NCBI GenBank assembly: GCA_019639015.1
Contig: JAHBSS010000014.1
Location: 1 to 39,103, forward strand
Reading direction: 5' to 3'
DNA length: 39,103 nt
Origin: Cryobacterium sp.
GTDB taxonomy: Bacteria > Actinomycetota > Actinomycetes > Actinomycetales > Microbacteriaceae
The position numbers and the translations under genes were made by a program. A model generated the notes under the pieces. It had not been told where the DNA came from, did not search any database, and was given only the letters and a program-made list of their open reading frames with translations. Positions 31,136 to 39,103 of this stretch are shown one piece after another. Every line of letters begins with the position of its first letter. The stretch's first letter is position 1.

Positions 31136-32095
31136 ATGGAAATGATGCGCGCTGCTCTATTACCGGGTTTTGGTGGCCCAGACGTTTTGCAGATTGAAGG
31201 CACACCGATGCCCACACAAGCAATAGGTGAAGTCTTTGTGAAAGTGCTTGCCGCTGGAGTGAATCCAATTGATGCTAAGACGCGCGCTGGCGGAGGCGCG
31301 GCCAAGCTCATCCGGCAGTTTCCCGCGATAATCGGGGTGGACTTTTGCGGAGTGGTCGAGAAGCCCGCGTTTGACTCCCACCCACTGCAACCTGGAGCTC
31401 TCGTTTACGGTCTATTGCCAGTCCCGCGAGTTAGTGGGAGCTACGCGGAATATGCAACCGCACATGTGTCGATGATCGCGCGCGCCCCCTCATCAGTATC
31501 TCCGACGATTGCGGCTGGCCTACCGTGTGCTGCGCTGACTGCTTGGGGTTGCGTAGTCTCAACCGGAAAAGTTGAAAGAGGCCAACGGGTGCTTATTCAC
31601 GCGGGTGCGGGTGGAGTGGGTCATGTCGCTGTGCAACTTGCAAAGCGAGCCGGAGCGCACGTCGTTGCTACGGCATCCGCAAGAAACGTCGATTGGCTAT
31701 TGCAACTAGGCGCCGATGAGGTTATTGACTATTCAAGCAAGCGGTTTGAAGTCGAGACCGGCGACATCGATCTGGTGATCGACCTCATTGGAAACGTGAA
31801 GGATGAAACCGGAACGCGGTCGCTCAAGGTCATGCGCAAAGGCGGATTGCTGATAAGCGTTCCGACCGGCAGTTGGCCGACATTCCGCGAAGAGGCGGCA
31901 GCGGCCGGAATGCGAGCGAGCGATATCAAAGCGATTTCGGATACAAGCACCCTCAACGCGATCGCTGCAATCGTAGATTCTGGCGAACTCAAGCTCGAAG
32001 TTTCGGAAACTCTGCCGTTGGCTCAAGTAGCTGGAGCACACGAATTGCTTGAGCGCGGGCATGTGCGAGGCAAGATTGTGCTGGAGATTCCGTAG
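31136..32095 (+). CDS. NADP-dependent quinone oxidoreductase-like protein (MDR superfamily)
   Basis: This 319-residue enzyme has the zinc-free medium-chain reductase layout: GFGGPDVLQIE at the N-terminus, AAGVNPIDAKTRAG, and the nucleotide-binding segment HAGAGGVGHVAVQLAKRAGA (about residues 158-177). It probably reduces quinones or enones with NADPH in the cytoplasm. Zinc-ligand cysteines of alcohol dehydrogenases are absent. Its stop lies 41 bases from the convergent serine hydrolase stop. Substrate unknown. Confidence 0.9.
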   Translation: MEMMRAALLPGFGGPDVLQIEGTPMPTQAIGEVFVKVLAAGVNPIDAKTRAGGGAAKLIRQFPAIIGVDFCGVVEKPAFDSHPLQPGALVYGLLPVPRVSGSYAEYATAHVSMIARAPSSVSPTIAAGLPCAALTAWGCVVSTGKVERGQRVLIHAGAGGVGHVAVQLAKRAGAHVVATASARNVDWLLQLGADEVIDYSSKRFEVETGDIDLVIDLIGNVKDETGTRSLKVMRKGGLLISVPTGSWPTFREEAAAAGMRASDIKAISDTSTLNAIAAIVDSGELKLEVSETLPLAQVAGAHELLERGHVRGKIVLEIP

Positions 32096-32136
32096 ATGTC
32101 GAACGGTGAATTCGTAGCGAGTGCCGAATACCGAAC

Positions 32137-33783
32137 CTAGAAGATTCGAGTGTATTTACATCCATTGATCTCGGCAAATGTTGCGGAACCGTCGACAATT
32201 CCGCGAAAAACTATTCGTTCAGGAAGCATCGGGTTTTCGCCAATTCGAAATTTCCGATTGTCAATCTGGATAAGTTCTTGCTCCCCAGACGGTGCCTCAA
32301 CCCCACCTACAGCAGCCAAATACAAGCAACCATCTCTCTGATACACACGGAAGTTACTAAACCACGGGGAATACGCGCGATAATGACCTTCGAATCCGTA
32401 CCATTCGCTTATCGGTACAGTTGCCTCGTTCACGAGACCCTTTGAGAATGATTGCGATCCACAATTCCAAAATGCACCGTTACTCTCGACTGAAAAACTC
32501 AAGTGGTGATCCCTGAGTTCTTCAAGATCGGTTGCAAAACGATCAGAAAGAGTACGAAACAAAAGCCCCTTAGCCCCCTGTGTTTCAATTTGAACTTGTC
32601 CGTCACTCTTAGAGACTCGAACCTCACCTTTCTCAGTTCTAAATTCGCCGAGCATCACATCCTTCGGATCCCAGATAGACGGATCTAACTCGAATGGTTC
32701 TTTGCCTAAATCACCTAGCAGTTCTGCGTGAATTTCTCGAGCCAAGTATTCAGCGATCGGGGTGTCTCCGTTCGAGTTAGTTAGAACAATGACGCCAATA
32801 TCATTTGCCAAGTCAGCAATTAGAAATGTGGCGTAGCCGACCATCCCCCCACCGTGAGTTAGTTGAGTTCCGTATTTTGTCTTTTCAACATTTAGACCGA
32901 GTCCGTAATTGCTAGAAAGTACTTCGACGTGCCTGCCCGCTGTAAAGATGTCCTCGCCCCCGACAGATAGGAGACTGTGAATTGCTCCAAATGATCGCTC
33001 GTCGACTACCGTTCTTCCTTCAAGCGATCCGGAACCTAGAAGCATTTCAACGTAACGCACCATGTCCGCGGCATCAGAAATCACGTGACCATCACCTGCC
33101 TTGGTTTCAAGGATTCCCGATGGCATCAACGGGTCCCCTGGTAACCACGGCTGATCGTCCCTGCTCGGTACGGATCCTTGAGCCAACCAGCCTGTGTCAC
33201 TGTAGCGAATTCTGCCTTTGCTTGCACGCATGCCACTCGGCTCGAAAACGATGCGGTTAGTCAGTTCCTCCAAACTTTCTCCGGTAGCAGATTCAGCAAT
33301 AAGTCCAAGTAGCACGTATCCGCTATTTGAATAATGGAAGAGTGAGCCTGGCCGTGCGGTTGCTTCGGTTTCTCGCAAAAGAACGGCATGCGCTTTTTCA
33401 TCCGCGAACTGATCCAACCCCGCAACAATGCCGCTCGAATGATTTAGAAGATGCCGAACTGTTGCGGAACTTGCGCTTTTGGGCAGTTCAATCCACGGAA
33501 TTAGCTTCGTTATTTTGTCATCGATGCTGAACTCATGACGGTTCACAAGTGAAAGCACAACCATTGCAGTCATTGATTTGCTGATCGAACCGATCTCGAA
33601 GCCGTGATCTATTTTGGTGGGAATCTTTGAGTATGGATCTGCAAATCCAAATGGTTGGATTTGAACATTCTTGACCCCACTCTTGGCACCGTGAACAATC
33701 GCCGCAACCCCTCCAGGGATTGGCCAGTGCTCAAGTAACTTTGAGAGTCGAGGCTCAAGTACTTGTTCCAATTGCGCCTTCAC
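32137..33783 (-). CDS. Serine hydrolase of the class C beta-lactamase family
   Basis: This 548-residue protein has a beta-lactamase/D-Ala-D-Ala-peptidase-like domain (about residues 5-350) with SISK (nucleophile Ser66, Lys69), YSN (Tyr151) and an HGGG third motif near residue 317. A C-terminal region of about 180 residues, rich in beta strands, resembles the accessory domain of D-aminopeptidases and esterases in this family. No signal peptide is visible, so it is probably cytoplasmic. The GTG start lies 4 bases after the upstream decarboxylase stop with AAGG close by. Its position at the end of an amino-acid-type operon makes a peptidase or amidase role plausible. Confidence 0.85.
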   Translation of the reverse strand: MKAQLEQVLEPRLSKLLEHWPIPGGVAAIVHGAKSGVKNVQIQPFGFADPYSKIPTKIDHGFEIGSISKSMTAMVVLSLVNRHEFSIDDKITKLIPWIELPKSASSATVRHLLNHSSGIVAGLDQFADEKAHAVLLRETEATARPGSLFHYSNSGYVLLGLIAESATGESLEELTNRIVFEPSGMRASKGRIRYSDTGWLAQGSVPSRDDQPWLPGDPLMPSGILETKAGDGHVISDAADMVRYVEMLLGSGSLEGRTVVDERSFGAIHSLLSVGGEDIFTAGRHVEVLSSNYGLGLNVEKTKYGTQLTHGGGMVGYATFLIADLANDIGVIVLTNSNGDTPIAEYLAREIHAELLGDLGKEPFELDPSIWDPKDVMLGEFRTEKGEVRVSKSDGQVQIETQGAKGLLFRTLSDRFATDLEELRDHHLSFSVESNGAFWNCGSQSFSKGLVNEATVPISEWYGFEGHYRAYSPWFSNFRVYQRDGCLYLAAVGGVEAPSGEQELIQIDNRKFRIGENPMLPERIVFRGIVDGSATFAEINGCKYTRIF

Positions 33784-33787
33784 TGCC

Positions 33788-35038
33788 TTAACTCAACACC
33801 TCCCTAGCAAGCAGCTCTTCATAAGTTTGTCTGCGTACGGCTAGGCGAGATTGACTGCCACCACAAAACACGATTGGAGCGGCTAGCGCCGCATTGTAGT
33901 TATTTCTCATTGTGTAGCAATACGCACCAGTAACTGGGTTCACCACAAGATCACCGACACTTGGCTTTCTTACGAGGATGTCGCGAACGAGAGTGTCCCC
34001 AGATTCACAATGTTGACCAACGATATCGACCAATTCTGTTTGGTCGGCGTGGTTAAACACCGCGGGTTCAAACGGTTGTCCGTACAGAGATACTTCGAGG
34101 TTGTCACTCATTCCACCATCAACCGCGACGTGAACTCGTTCACTTCGTTTGACCGTTACCACTTGATATACGGTTACTACCTGTTTAGCAATCATCGACC
34201 GCCCAGGTTCGACCATGATCTGCACGTTTTGGTCAAAATAACGATGCATCGCCTTCACCAAACACTCCGCGTAGTCATCAACCGATGGAACCACATCCGA
34301 ACTCAAATAGCGGACCCCGAGCCCACCGCCCAAGTCATAAACTTCAAAATGTTCGTACTGAGCAAGCGCTTCAACTTCTGCCTCAAATTGGTCCAGATCA
34401 AGCACCTGGGAGCCGATATGAGCGTGCAATCCCTTCAAGTCGATCAGTGGTTCGCGGCGAATCGCCGCAATTGCATCAGCTACTTGATAGGACGGAATTC
34501 CAAATTTCGAGGAGTCTTGGCCAGTAATCATCGCTGAATGGGTGCTAGCCGCAACGGAAGGACTGACACGAAGAAGAGCGGGAACCGGTTTTGAAGCGAG
34601 TCGGCTAATTCGTTCAACATCGTCGAGATTGTCGATTACGACATAGCCAACGCCCGCACCAATGGCCTCCGAAATATCAGAATCTCTCTTGGCATTGCCG
34701 TGCAAAACCATTCTTGACGGAGCCGAACCGGCGGCCAGTGCAATCTCAAGCTCGCCACGAGAGGCGACGTCTACACCACAACCTTCTTGGGAGAGAACTT
34801 TGATGACACTTGCAGAGGGAAACGATTTCGCTGCAAAAAGCACTTCGCTTCGTTCGTGCCTAGATTTGAATGCATTAACGTATTCGCGTGCACGGCTTCG
34901 AAGAGCCTCCTCGTCGACGACAATTAACGGAGTGCCGTACTCCTCGGCTAATTCGTCAATTCGACAGCCACCTATGCTTAGCATGTCACCCGAAAGCTCG
35001 GCGGTGCCCGGGTATATTCCCAAATCAATCAACTTCAA
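33788..35038 (-). CDS. Diaminopimelate decarboxylase-like PLP enzyme (fold type III)
   Basis: This 416-residue protein has the alanine-racemase-fold PLP lysine in FAAKSF (Lys71), then GVDVASRGELEIAL, HIGSQV, DLGGGLGVRY, EPGRSM, CESGDTLVRD and GAYCYTMRNNYN. These are the active-site blocks of meso-diaminopimelate and related basic amino-acid decarboxylases. It may make lysine, but it is not in the argS-lysA-hom context common in actinobacteria and sits with a sugar kinase and an aminotransferase, so a paralogue acting on another D-amino or diamino acid is possible. The start is a TTG overlapping the kinase stop (TTGA), with GGGGTGAG just upstream; another in-frame TTG lies six bases later. Confidence 0.85.
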   Translation of the reverse strand: MKLIDLGIYPGTAELSGDMLSIGGCRIDELAEEYGTPLIVVDEEALRSRAREYVNAFKSRHERSEVLFAAKSFPSASVIKVLSQEGCGVDVASRGELEIALAAGSAPSRMVLHGNAKRDSDISEAIGAGVGYVVIDNLDDVERISRLASKPVPALLRVSPSVAASTHSAMITGQDSSKFGIPSYQVADAIAAIRREPLIDLKGLHAHIGSQVLDLDQFEAEVEALAQYEHFEVYDLGGGLGVRYLSSDVVPSVDDYAECLVKAMHRYFDQNVQIMVEPGRSMIAKQVVTVYQVVTVKRSERVHVAVDGGMSDNLEVSLYGQPFEPAVFNHADQTELVDIVGQHCESGDTLVRDILVRKPSVGDLVVNPVTGAYCYTMRNNYNAALAAPIVFCGGSQSRLAVRRQTYEELLAREVLS

Positions 35039-36477
35039 CTCACCCCAAAAATGTTCTCTCTAGCCTGCTCATAGCGGTCGAACGCTTCAGCCCAATCGGC
35101 GGCAGCCCCAGGATTCGGGGCAACTACCTCGGACCTTGAAACGAATTCGAATGCTGAGTCACCTACTACCCGACCCGCCAGTATTGCAGCGCCAATTGAC
35201 GTGTGCTCTGACTCCCTAGTTGTGTCTGACACAACTGCGAATCCCGAGATATCCGCTAAAGCCTGCTTGAACTCTCCCGATTGCGCAGACCACCCGCTCA
35301 CATGAACCGTCGGTGCTAGCGAGTGAAACAATTCGCTAAGTACTCGTAAGCAGCGAGCCGATTCGATAAGAATGCCATTTAAGAGTCCCCGTGCAATTTC
35401 ATTCCTTGTGTTCGCAATCGATAGGTTCAAAAGGGTGCCCTGGAGATTAGGATTCCACAGGGCGCCTTGTTCTCCTGGCGCTAGGTAGGGCAAAAAAGTC
35501 GGTGCGGTGTAAATAGGTGTATCGAATGCGGCCTGAACTACTTGACGTTGATCGGCGAATCCAAATAGACCGCCGATCCATTTAATTGCGGAACCGGTAG
35601 CGAGCAAATCCATTTCGACCCCAAATCCGCCAACTGCCATCGGAGTGACCAAATAACGTTGCTTTGAGTCCGGGACATATTTGTCTTCAACCCCAAGAAC
35701 CACCGTGCTCGTACCAGAGATATACGCGATATCCCCACGACGAGAAACATTCAGGCCAAGCGCTCCTAGTACTGAATCAGCGGCCCCAAGAACTATCGGG
35801 AGCCCCGGCTCGATTCCGATTTGTCTTGCGATGGTTTGCTCTAACGGTCTAATAGTCTCACTTGGCGCTAGTTCGGGGACCCCGGGCAAGAGCGATACCG
35901 CTTGAGTCCAAGAATTTGCTTTGATGTCGTAGCAACCGAATCCGGTAGCAGTGCTCGGGTCGGTGAGTAGCGTCTTGGTGAGTGCGTGGAAAAGATAGTC
36001 CTTAGCTCCGACCACGAATGCTGCAACATCCGCAACGTATCGATTCTGGCTCTTTTGCCTCTCGAACATTGGAATCAGATACCGAGCATCGACACGCTGT
36101 CCAGTGACTTGATAGAGATCAGCTCCGTGCTTCGAAAGGAACGCTTGCGCTTGCGTTTCGGCCCTTGAATCCTCCCAGGTGACCGCAGAACCGACCGGCT
36201 CCAGTTTGCTATTGAGGATGACAAGTGTTGGCAGCATTCCAGCTAGTGCAATGCCGGCCCATCGGGAACCCCGCGTCTTGTCGTTGAGTTCTCTTAGCGC
36301 ATCGATGGTCGCTTTTACCCACAACTCAGGGTCTTGAAGCGCGGCACCAATTTCAGGGCGCTGAGTTGGGTAACCGGCGCTAGTTTTTGCGACTACTCTT
36401 CCCTTCTCGGAAAGAGCTGTCACTTTCACGCTCGAAGTCCCAAGATCGACGCCAACAAAAAGAAGTGATTGGGTCAT
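35035..36477 (-). CDS. FGGY family carbohydrate kinase (xylulokinase-like)
   Basis: This 480-residue kinase has the N-terminal phosphate motif GVDLGTSSVKV (residues 9-19), a TWEDSRAETQA segment, DPSTATGFGCYD and a GAADSVLGALG motif, then VSGWSAQSGEF and HTSIGAAILAG in the C-terminal ATP domain. It would phosphorylate a pentulose or related polyol with ATP. Xylulokinase is the nearest family; substrate specificity cannot be read. It follows the aminotransferase by 21 bases and overlaps the decarboxylase start by four, so all three are one operon. Confidence 0.88.
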   Translation of the reverse strand: MTQSLLFVGVDLGTSSVKVTALSEKGRVVAKTSAGYPTQRPEIGAALQDPELWVKATIDALRELNDKTRGSRWAGIALAGMLPTLVILNSKLEPVGSAVTWEDSRAETQAQAFLSKHGADLYQVTGQRVDARYLIPMFERQKSQNRYVADVAAFVVGAKDYLFHALTKTLLTDPSTATGFGCYDIKANSWTQAVSLLPGVPELAPSETIRPLEQTIARQIGIEPGLPIVLGAADSVLGALGLNVSRRGDIAYISGTSTVVLGVEDKYVPDSKQRYLVTPMAVGGFGVEMDLLATGSAIKWIGGLFGFADQRQVVQAAFDTPIYTAPTFLPYLAPGEQGALWNPNLQGTLLNLSIANTRNEIARGLLNGILIESARCLRVLSELFHSLAPTVHVSGWSAQSGEFKQALADISGFAVVSDTTRESEHTSIGAAILAGRVVGDSAFEFVSRSEVVAPNPGAAADWAEAFDRYEQARENIFGVS

Positions 36478-36498
36478 CTTTAGGATTTTCGAATTGCC

Positions 36499-37854
36499 CT
36501 AAGCACGAACCAATTCTCTCGCCACAACCTTCATTGAGTCGCTAGCCGCCTCCAAAGTCTTATCGATGTCTTCATTTGTGTGCACTAGAGACACGAAAAG
36601 GTTCTCAAACTGAAGAGGATGAAACAGCACGCCTCTCAAAGACATTTCTTGGAACCATCTAGTGAATGCTGCTTCGTTTGCGTATTTCTCTGCGTCCCGC
36701 CAATTCTTGATCGGTTTGTCTGCGAACCAAAGTTGAAAAACCGTTCCTAGGCCCTCTACGTACGCATCGACACCATTCTCTTCGGCGATTTTCTTCAAGC
36801 CAACGGCGAGCCGATCTCCGATCGCTCTTTGACGCTCATAAAGCCCCGGAGCAGCCAGTTCGTCCATTGTTGCTGAGACTGCTGCACACTGCACAACATT
36901 TGCGTTGTAAGTTCCAGAATGTGAATAGGTGCCATCCGCGATCATGCGCATCGCTTGTTTGCTACCTCCGATGGCGGCAACTGGGAATCCTCCCCCGAGC
37001 CCTTTGGCCAAGGTCGTCAAGTCCGGAGTAATCCCGAAATGAGCTTGAGCACCACCACGATTGAAACGGAATCCAGTAATCACTTCATCAAAGATGAGCA
37101 TCGCGCCATGCTTTGTGGTTTCGGATCTCAGAAGTTCCAAATAACCGGGCTCCGGAAGAATGCAACCAGTGTTGAACACGGCCGGCTCGGTGATTACCGC
37201 GGCTATTTCGTCGCCGCGCTCATTCATCACTCGAGTAAAACTTTCGGGATCATTCCAAGTCAGAACAATTAGAGAGTCTTCTAACGCTGCTGGGATTCCT
37301 GGACCCATGGCAACAGGCCGCGGGTGATCGGCCGGACCTGCCAGCTTTGGATCAACGTGATTTGACCAGTAAACAGTGTCTTGCCAGCCGTGATATTGGC
37401 CTTCAAATCTAAGCAATAACTTTCGCCCGGTTGTTGCCCGAGCAAGCCGCACGGCGGTTCCTACTGCCTCCGAGCCAGAGTTTGTAAACCGAACGTGCTC
37501 AATACTTGGCACCGCCTCGATAACTTTCTCGGATGCTTCAATTTCGAGTTCGTAGGGAAGTCCAAAGCATGTCCCGTAATTAGATATGGCGTCGATCACT
37601 GCCTGGGTAACTTTAGGTGGGCGATGGCCCAAGATCATTGGACCCAACCCAAGCAGATAGTCGATGTATTCATTACCGTCTACGTCAACGATTCTTGAAC
37701 CTGTACCGTGGTCAATGTAAAGCGGGTATGGTTCCCAACCATTACGTGGCAATCGTGCTGTGCTCCCTGCCCCACCTGGGACACTCTCTAATGCACGTCT
37801 AAACATTGCCCGGGAATTGGGAGTTCTTGTATCGAAGTCAGCATCAAAGCTCAT
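36499..37854 (-). CDS. Class III aminotransferase, glutamate-1-semialdehyde aminomutase-like
   Basis: This 451-residue PLP enzyme has RFTNSGSEAV (about residues 122-131), QYHGW, the cofactor Asp in FDEVITGFR, and the PLP lysine in LAKGLGGGFP (Lys284), followed by SHSGTYNANV. These match glutamate-1-semialdehyde 2,1-aminomutases and related aminotransferases. It is not beside heme genes but heads an operon with a kinase and a decarboxylase, so it more likely moves an amino group within or between catabolic intermediates. The ATG has GAGG seven bases upstream and a promoter-like TATACT about 30 bases upstream. Confidence 0.87.
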   Translation of the reverse strand: MSFDADFDTRTPNSRAMFRRALESVPGGAGSTARLPRNGWEPYPLYIDHGTGSRIVDVDGNEYIDYLLGLGPMILGHRPPKVTQAVIDAISNYGTCFGLPYELEIEASEKVIEAVPSIEHVRFTNSGSEAVGTAVRLARATTGRKLLLRFEGQYHGWQDTVYWSNHVDPKLAGPADHPRPVAMGPGIPAALEDSLIVLTWNDPESFTRVMNERGDEIAAVITEPAVFNTGCILPEPGYLELLRSETTKHGAMLIFDEVITGFRFNRGGAQAHFGITPDLTTLAKGLGGGFPVAAIGGSKQAMRMIADGTYSHSGTYNANVVQCAAVSATMDELAAPGLYERQRAIGDRLAVGLKKIAEENGVDAYVEGLGTVFQLWFADKPIKNWRDAEKYANEAAFTRWFQEMSLRGVLFHPLQFENLFVSLVHTNEDIDKTLEAASDSMKVVARELVRA

Positions 37855-37877
37855 GCAACAGCCTCATTTCTTATCTT

Positions 37878-37890
37878 TATACTTAGTATA
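37878..37890. promoter_or_regulatory. A+T-rich palindrome and probable promoter of the aminotransferase operon
   Basis: TATACTTAGTATA is a perfect 13-base palindrome in the 49-base gap between the M17 peptidase stop and the aminotransferase start. Read on the minus strand, its first six bases TATACT form a good -10 box about 30 bases before the ATG. Palindromes of this A+T-rich kind are typical of GntR-type operators, so it may be both promoter and operator. Confidence 0.5.
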
Positions 37891-37903
37891 TAGAGTTTTG
37901 AAG

Positions 37904-39103
37904 CTAAGAAGCCAGAAGCTCTATTAGCATGCGGGTAGGTGAGCCTGTAGCGCCAACACGCCAAGGGTAAAGAGAGAACTCTTGCCATGCATTCGATCCG
38001 TTATCAACATGAAGCCAGGGCAGATCCCCCGCAAATGCACGCAAGAAAGTAGCAGCGGTTTGGCCGGTATCCGCTCGATCCAACGGAGCGTTGATGCTGT
38101 CTGCGATTGGAGATTCAAGCCATGAACTATATGAATCGCGTAGCGGTAACGCCCACCCGGGATCCCCAACACGTTCACCAGCAGCCAACGCTGAGCCGGT
38201 CAAAGCTTCGTTCGTACCCCAGCATCCCCAAAGTTCTGGCCCGACCCCTCCACCATCCGTCAAGGTGCCAACGTCCACTAGTTGCTCGCAACCCGATAGT
38301 TTCAGCCAAGCGAGCGCGTCTGCAAGTACAAGACGCCCTTCTGAGTCAGTATCACTAACTTCCGTCGTCCGTCCGTCCGGATGGCGAACCACATCGCCGG
38401 GGCGCAATGCATTTGCCCCTGGCATGTTCTCAGCAATTGGAAGAATGACCTGCAAATCAAGCTTTGGATTGAGCACGAACGCTTCAATAGCAGCGGCCGC
38501 CACAGCGGCGGCTCCAGCCATATCCGACTTCATCCACGCGAGTTCCGCGGGATCCTTCTTAAGGTTCAAACCCCCTGAATCGAAGGTGATCCCCTTGCCA
38601 GCCAAGCCCCATCGAGTGCCTACGCCTTCGTTTCGAAGCTCGACTACACATGGCGCAAAACTGCTTGCCGCGCCGACCGCTAGAGTCCCTCCAAAGCCAT
38701 TCTGTTCAAGAAGGCTATGGTCCCAAATTCGGGCACTCAATCCAACCTTTGTTGCGCGTTCGACAATATTGGTTGCAAATTGAGTCGGGTTCAGTTCGCG
38801 AGCGGGTGTTTCGACTTCTCGCCTGACCCAATTGGTCGCTTCGGCTCTACCTAGAGTTTGCTCAACTTTTGAATCCGCTGGCGAAGTCAGGGCGGAGAAA
38901 TGAGCTGATATGAACTGGGGCTCATCGTTTGACTTGGCAGTGGTCGTCTTATTTGGCCGATAGGACCCGAGGACTGCACCCTCGAGGCAGGCAAGAGCAC
39001 CGTCAATTTCGTTCTCGGCTGCGACCCCCAAGAGGCTAATTAGTCGAGTCTCGTCCGAATTTGCGACTAGGTGCATCGTCGCATCACGAATTGCATTCGA
39101 ACT
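37904..39103 (-). CDS. Leucyl aminopeptidase (M17 family), 5' end outside window
   Basis: About 400 residues are visible and the frame runs open through the right edge; the ATG at 39076 is probably internal, since M17 enzymes have a longer N-terminal domain. Catalytic blocks are present: GKGITFDSGGLNLK and MKSDMAGA with metal ligands Lys and Asp, and SDTDSEGRLVLADAL with the second metal Asp/Glu and the catalytic Arg. It removes N-terminal amino acids from peptides in the cytoplasm as a two-metal enzyme. It lies upstream of the aminotransferase operon, separated by the palindromic promoter region. Confidence 0.92.
   Translation of the reverse strand, partial: SSNAIRDATMHLVANSDETRLISLLGVAAENEIDGALACLEGAVLGSYRPNKTTTAKSNDEPQFISAHFSALTSPADSKVEQTLGRAEATNWVRREVETPARELNPTQFATNIVERATKVGLSARIWDHSLLEQNGFGGTLAVGAASSFAPCVVELRNEGVGTRWGLAGKGITFDSGGLNLKKDPAELAWMKSDMAGAAAVAAAAIEAFVLNPKLDLQVILPIAENMPGANALRPGDVVRHPDGRTTEVSDTDSEGRLVLADALAWLKLSGCEQLVDVGTLTDGGGVGPELWGCWGTNEALTGSALAAGERVGDPGWALPLRDSYSSWLESPIADSINAPLDRADTGQTAATFLRAFAGDLPWLHVDNGSNAWQEFSLYPWRVGATGSPTRMLIELLAS

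Noticed and set aside
1-39103. CRISPR arrays, insertion sequences, phage genes or a replication origin.
   Set aside because: No spaced direct repeats, transposase or integrase motifs, phage proteins or dnaA-box clusters were recognised on reading both strands.

Overview
The window is about 39.1 kb of a bacterial chromosome with dense, mostly minus-strand operons, moderate G+C (near 50 percent by spot counts) and many GTG and TTG starts. Many genes have a TANNNT hexamer six to eight bases before the start codon and no Shine-Dalgarno sequence, which is the leaderless-promoter layout common in Actinomycetota. The cystathionine beta-synthase resembles the actinobacterial type, and the moderate G+C would fit planktonic freshwater or marine lineages. 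This assignment is an inference; there is no 16S rRNA in the window.

Layout. (1) 1-8365: a molybdenum region. A minus-strand operon runs HTH-Mop regulator, modA, modB, modC, a VKOR-like protein and an SDR cut by the left edge. Divergent from it are moeA and moaC, then moaB, a DUF2249 protein and an unknown lipoprotein. No molybdoenzyme is present in the window. (2) 8373-12154: a two-gene operon for an NnrS-like membrane protein and an 869-residue fusion of a membrane domain, a cupredoxin and a two-domain copper nitrite reductase. (3) 12229-14507: tRNA-Ser(GGA), then a visibly G+C-rich islet with a CPBP protease and a TMEM175-type channel, then a putative glycolipid-binding protein. (4) 14509-23313: an unknown lipoprotein, an alpha/beta hydrolase, a saccharopine dehydrogenase-like enzyme, a Bcr/CflA exporter, two divergent amino-acid transporters (APC and RhtA-like), and the reverse transsulfuration pair cystathionine beta-synthase and gamma-lyase/synthase. 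(5) 23360-28866: an operon pairing a Cache-HAMP-cyclase-domain receptor with an MscS channel carrying a cNMP-binding-like domain, then an ABC exporter. (6) 29108-30323: rplJ-rplL with a structured leader and a clear terminator. (7) 30362-39103: a DUF998 membrane protein, a quinone oxidoreductase-like protein, and a minus-strand run of M17 aminopeptidase (cut by the right edge), class III aminotransferase, FGGY kinase, diaminopimelate-decarboxylase-like enzyme and beta-lactamase-fold serine hydrolase.

The most notable points are the cyclase/channel pair, in which both the cyclase active site and the cNMP phosphate-binding cassette have lost key residues; the triple-fusion copper nitrite reductase beside molybdenum cofactor genes; the recurring leaderless promoter pattern; an apparent terminator/antiterminator switch before rplJ; and an uncharacterised decarboxylase-kinase-aminotransferase operon behind an A+T-rich palindrome.
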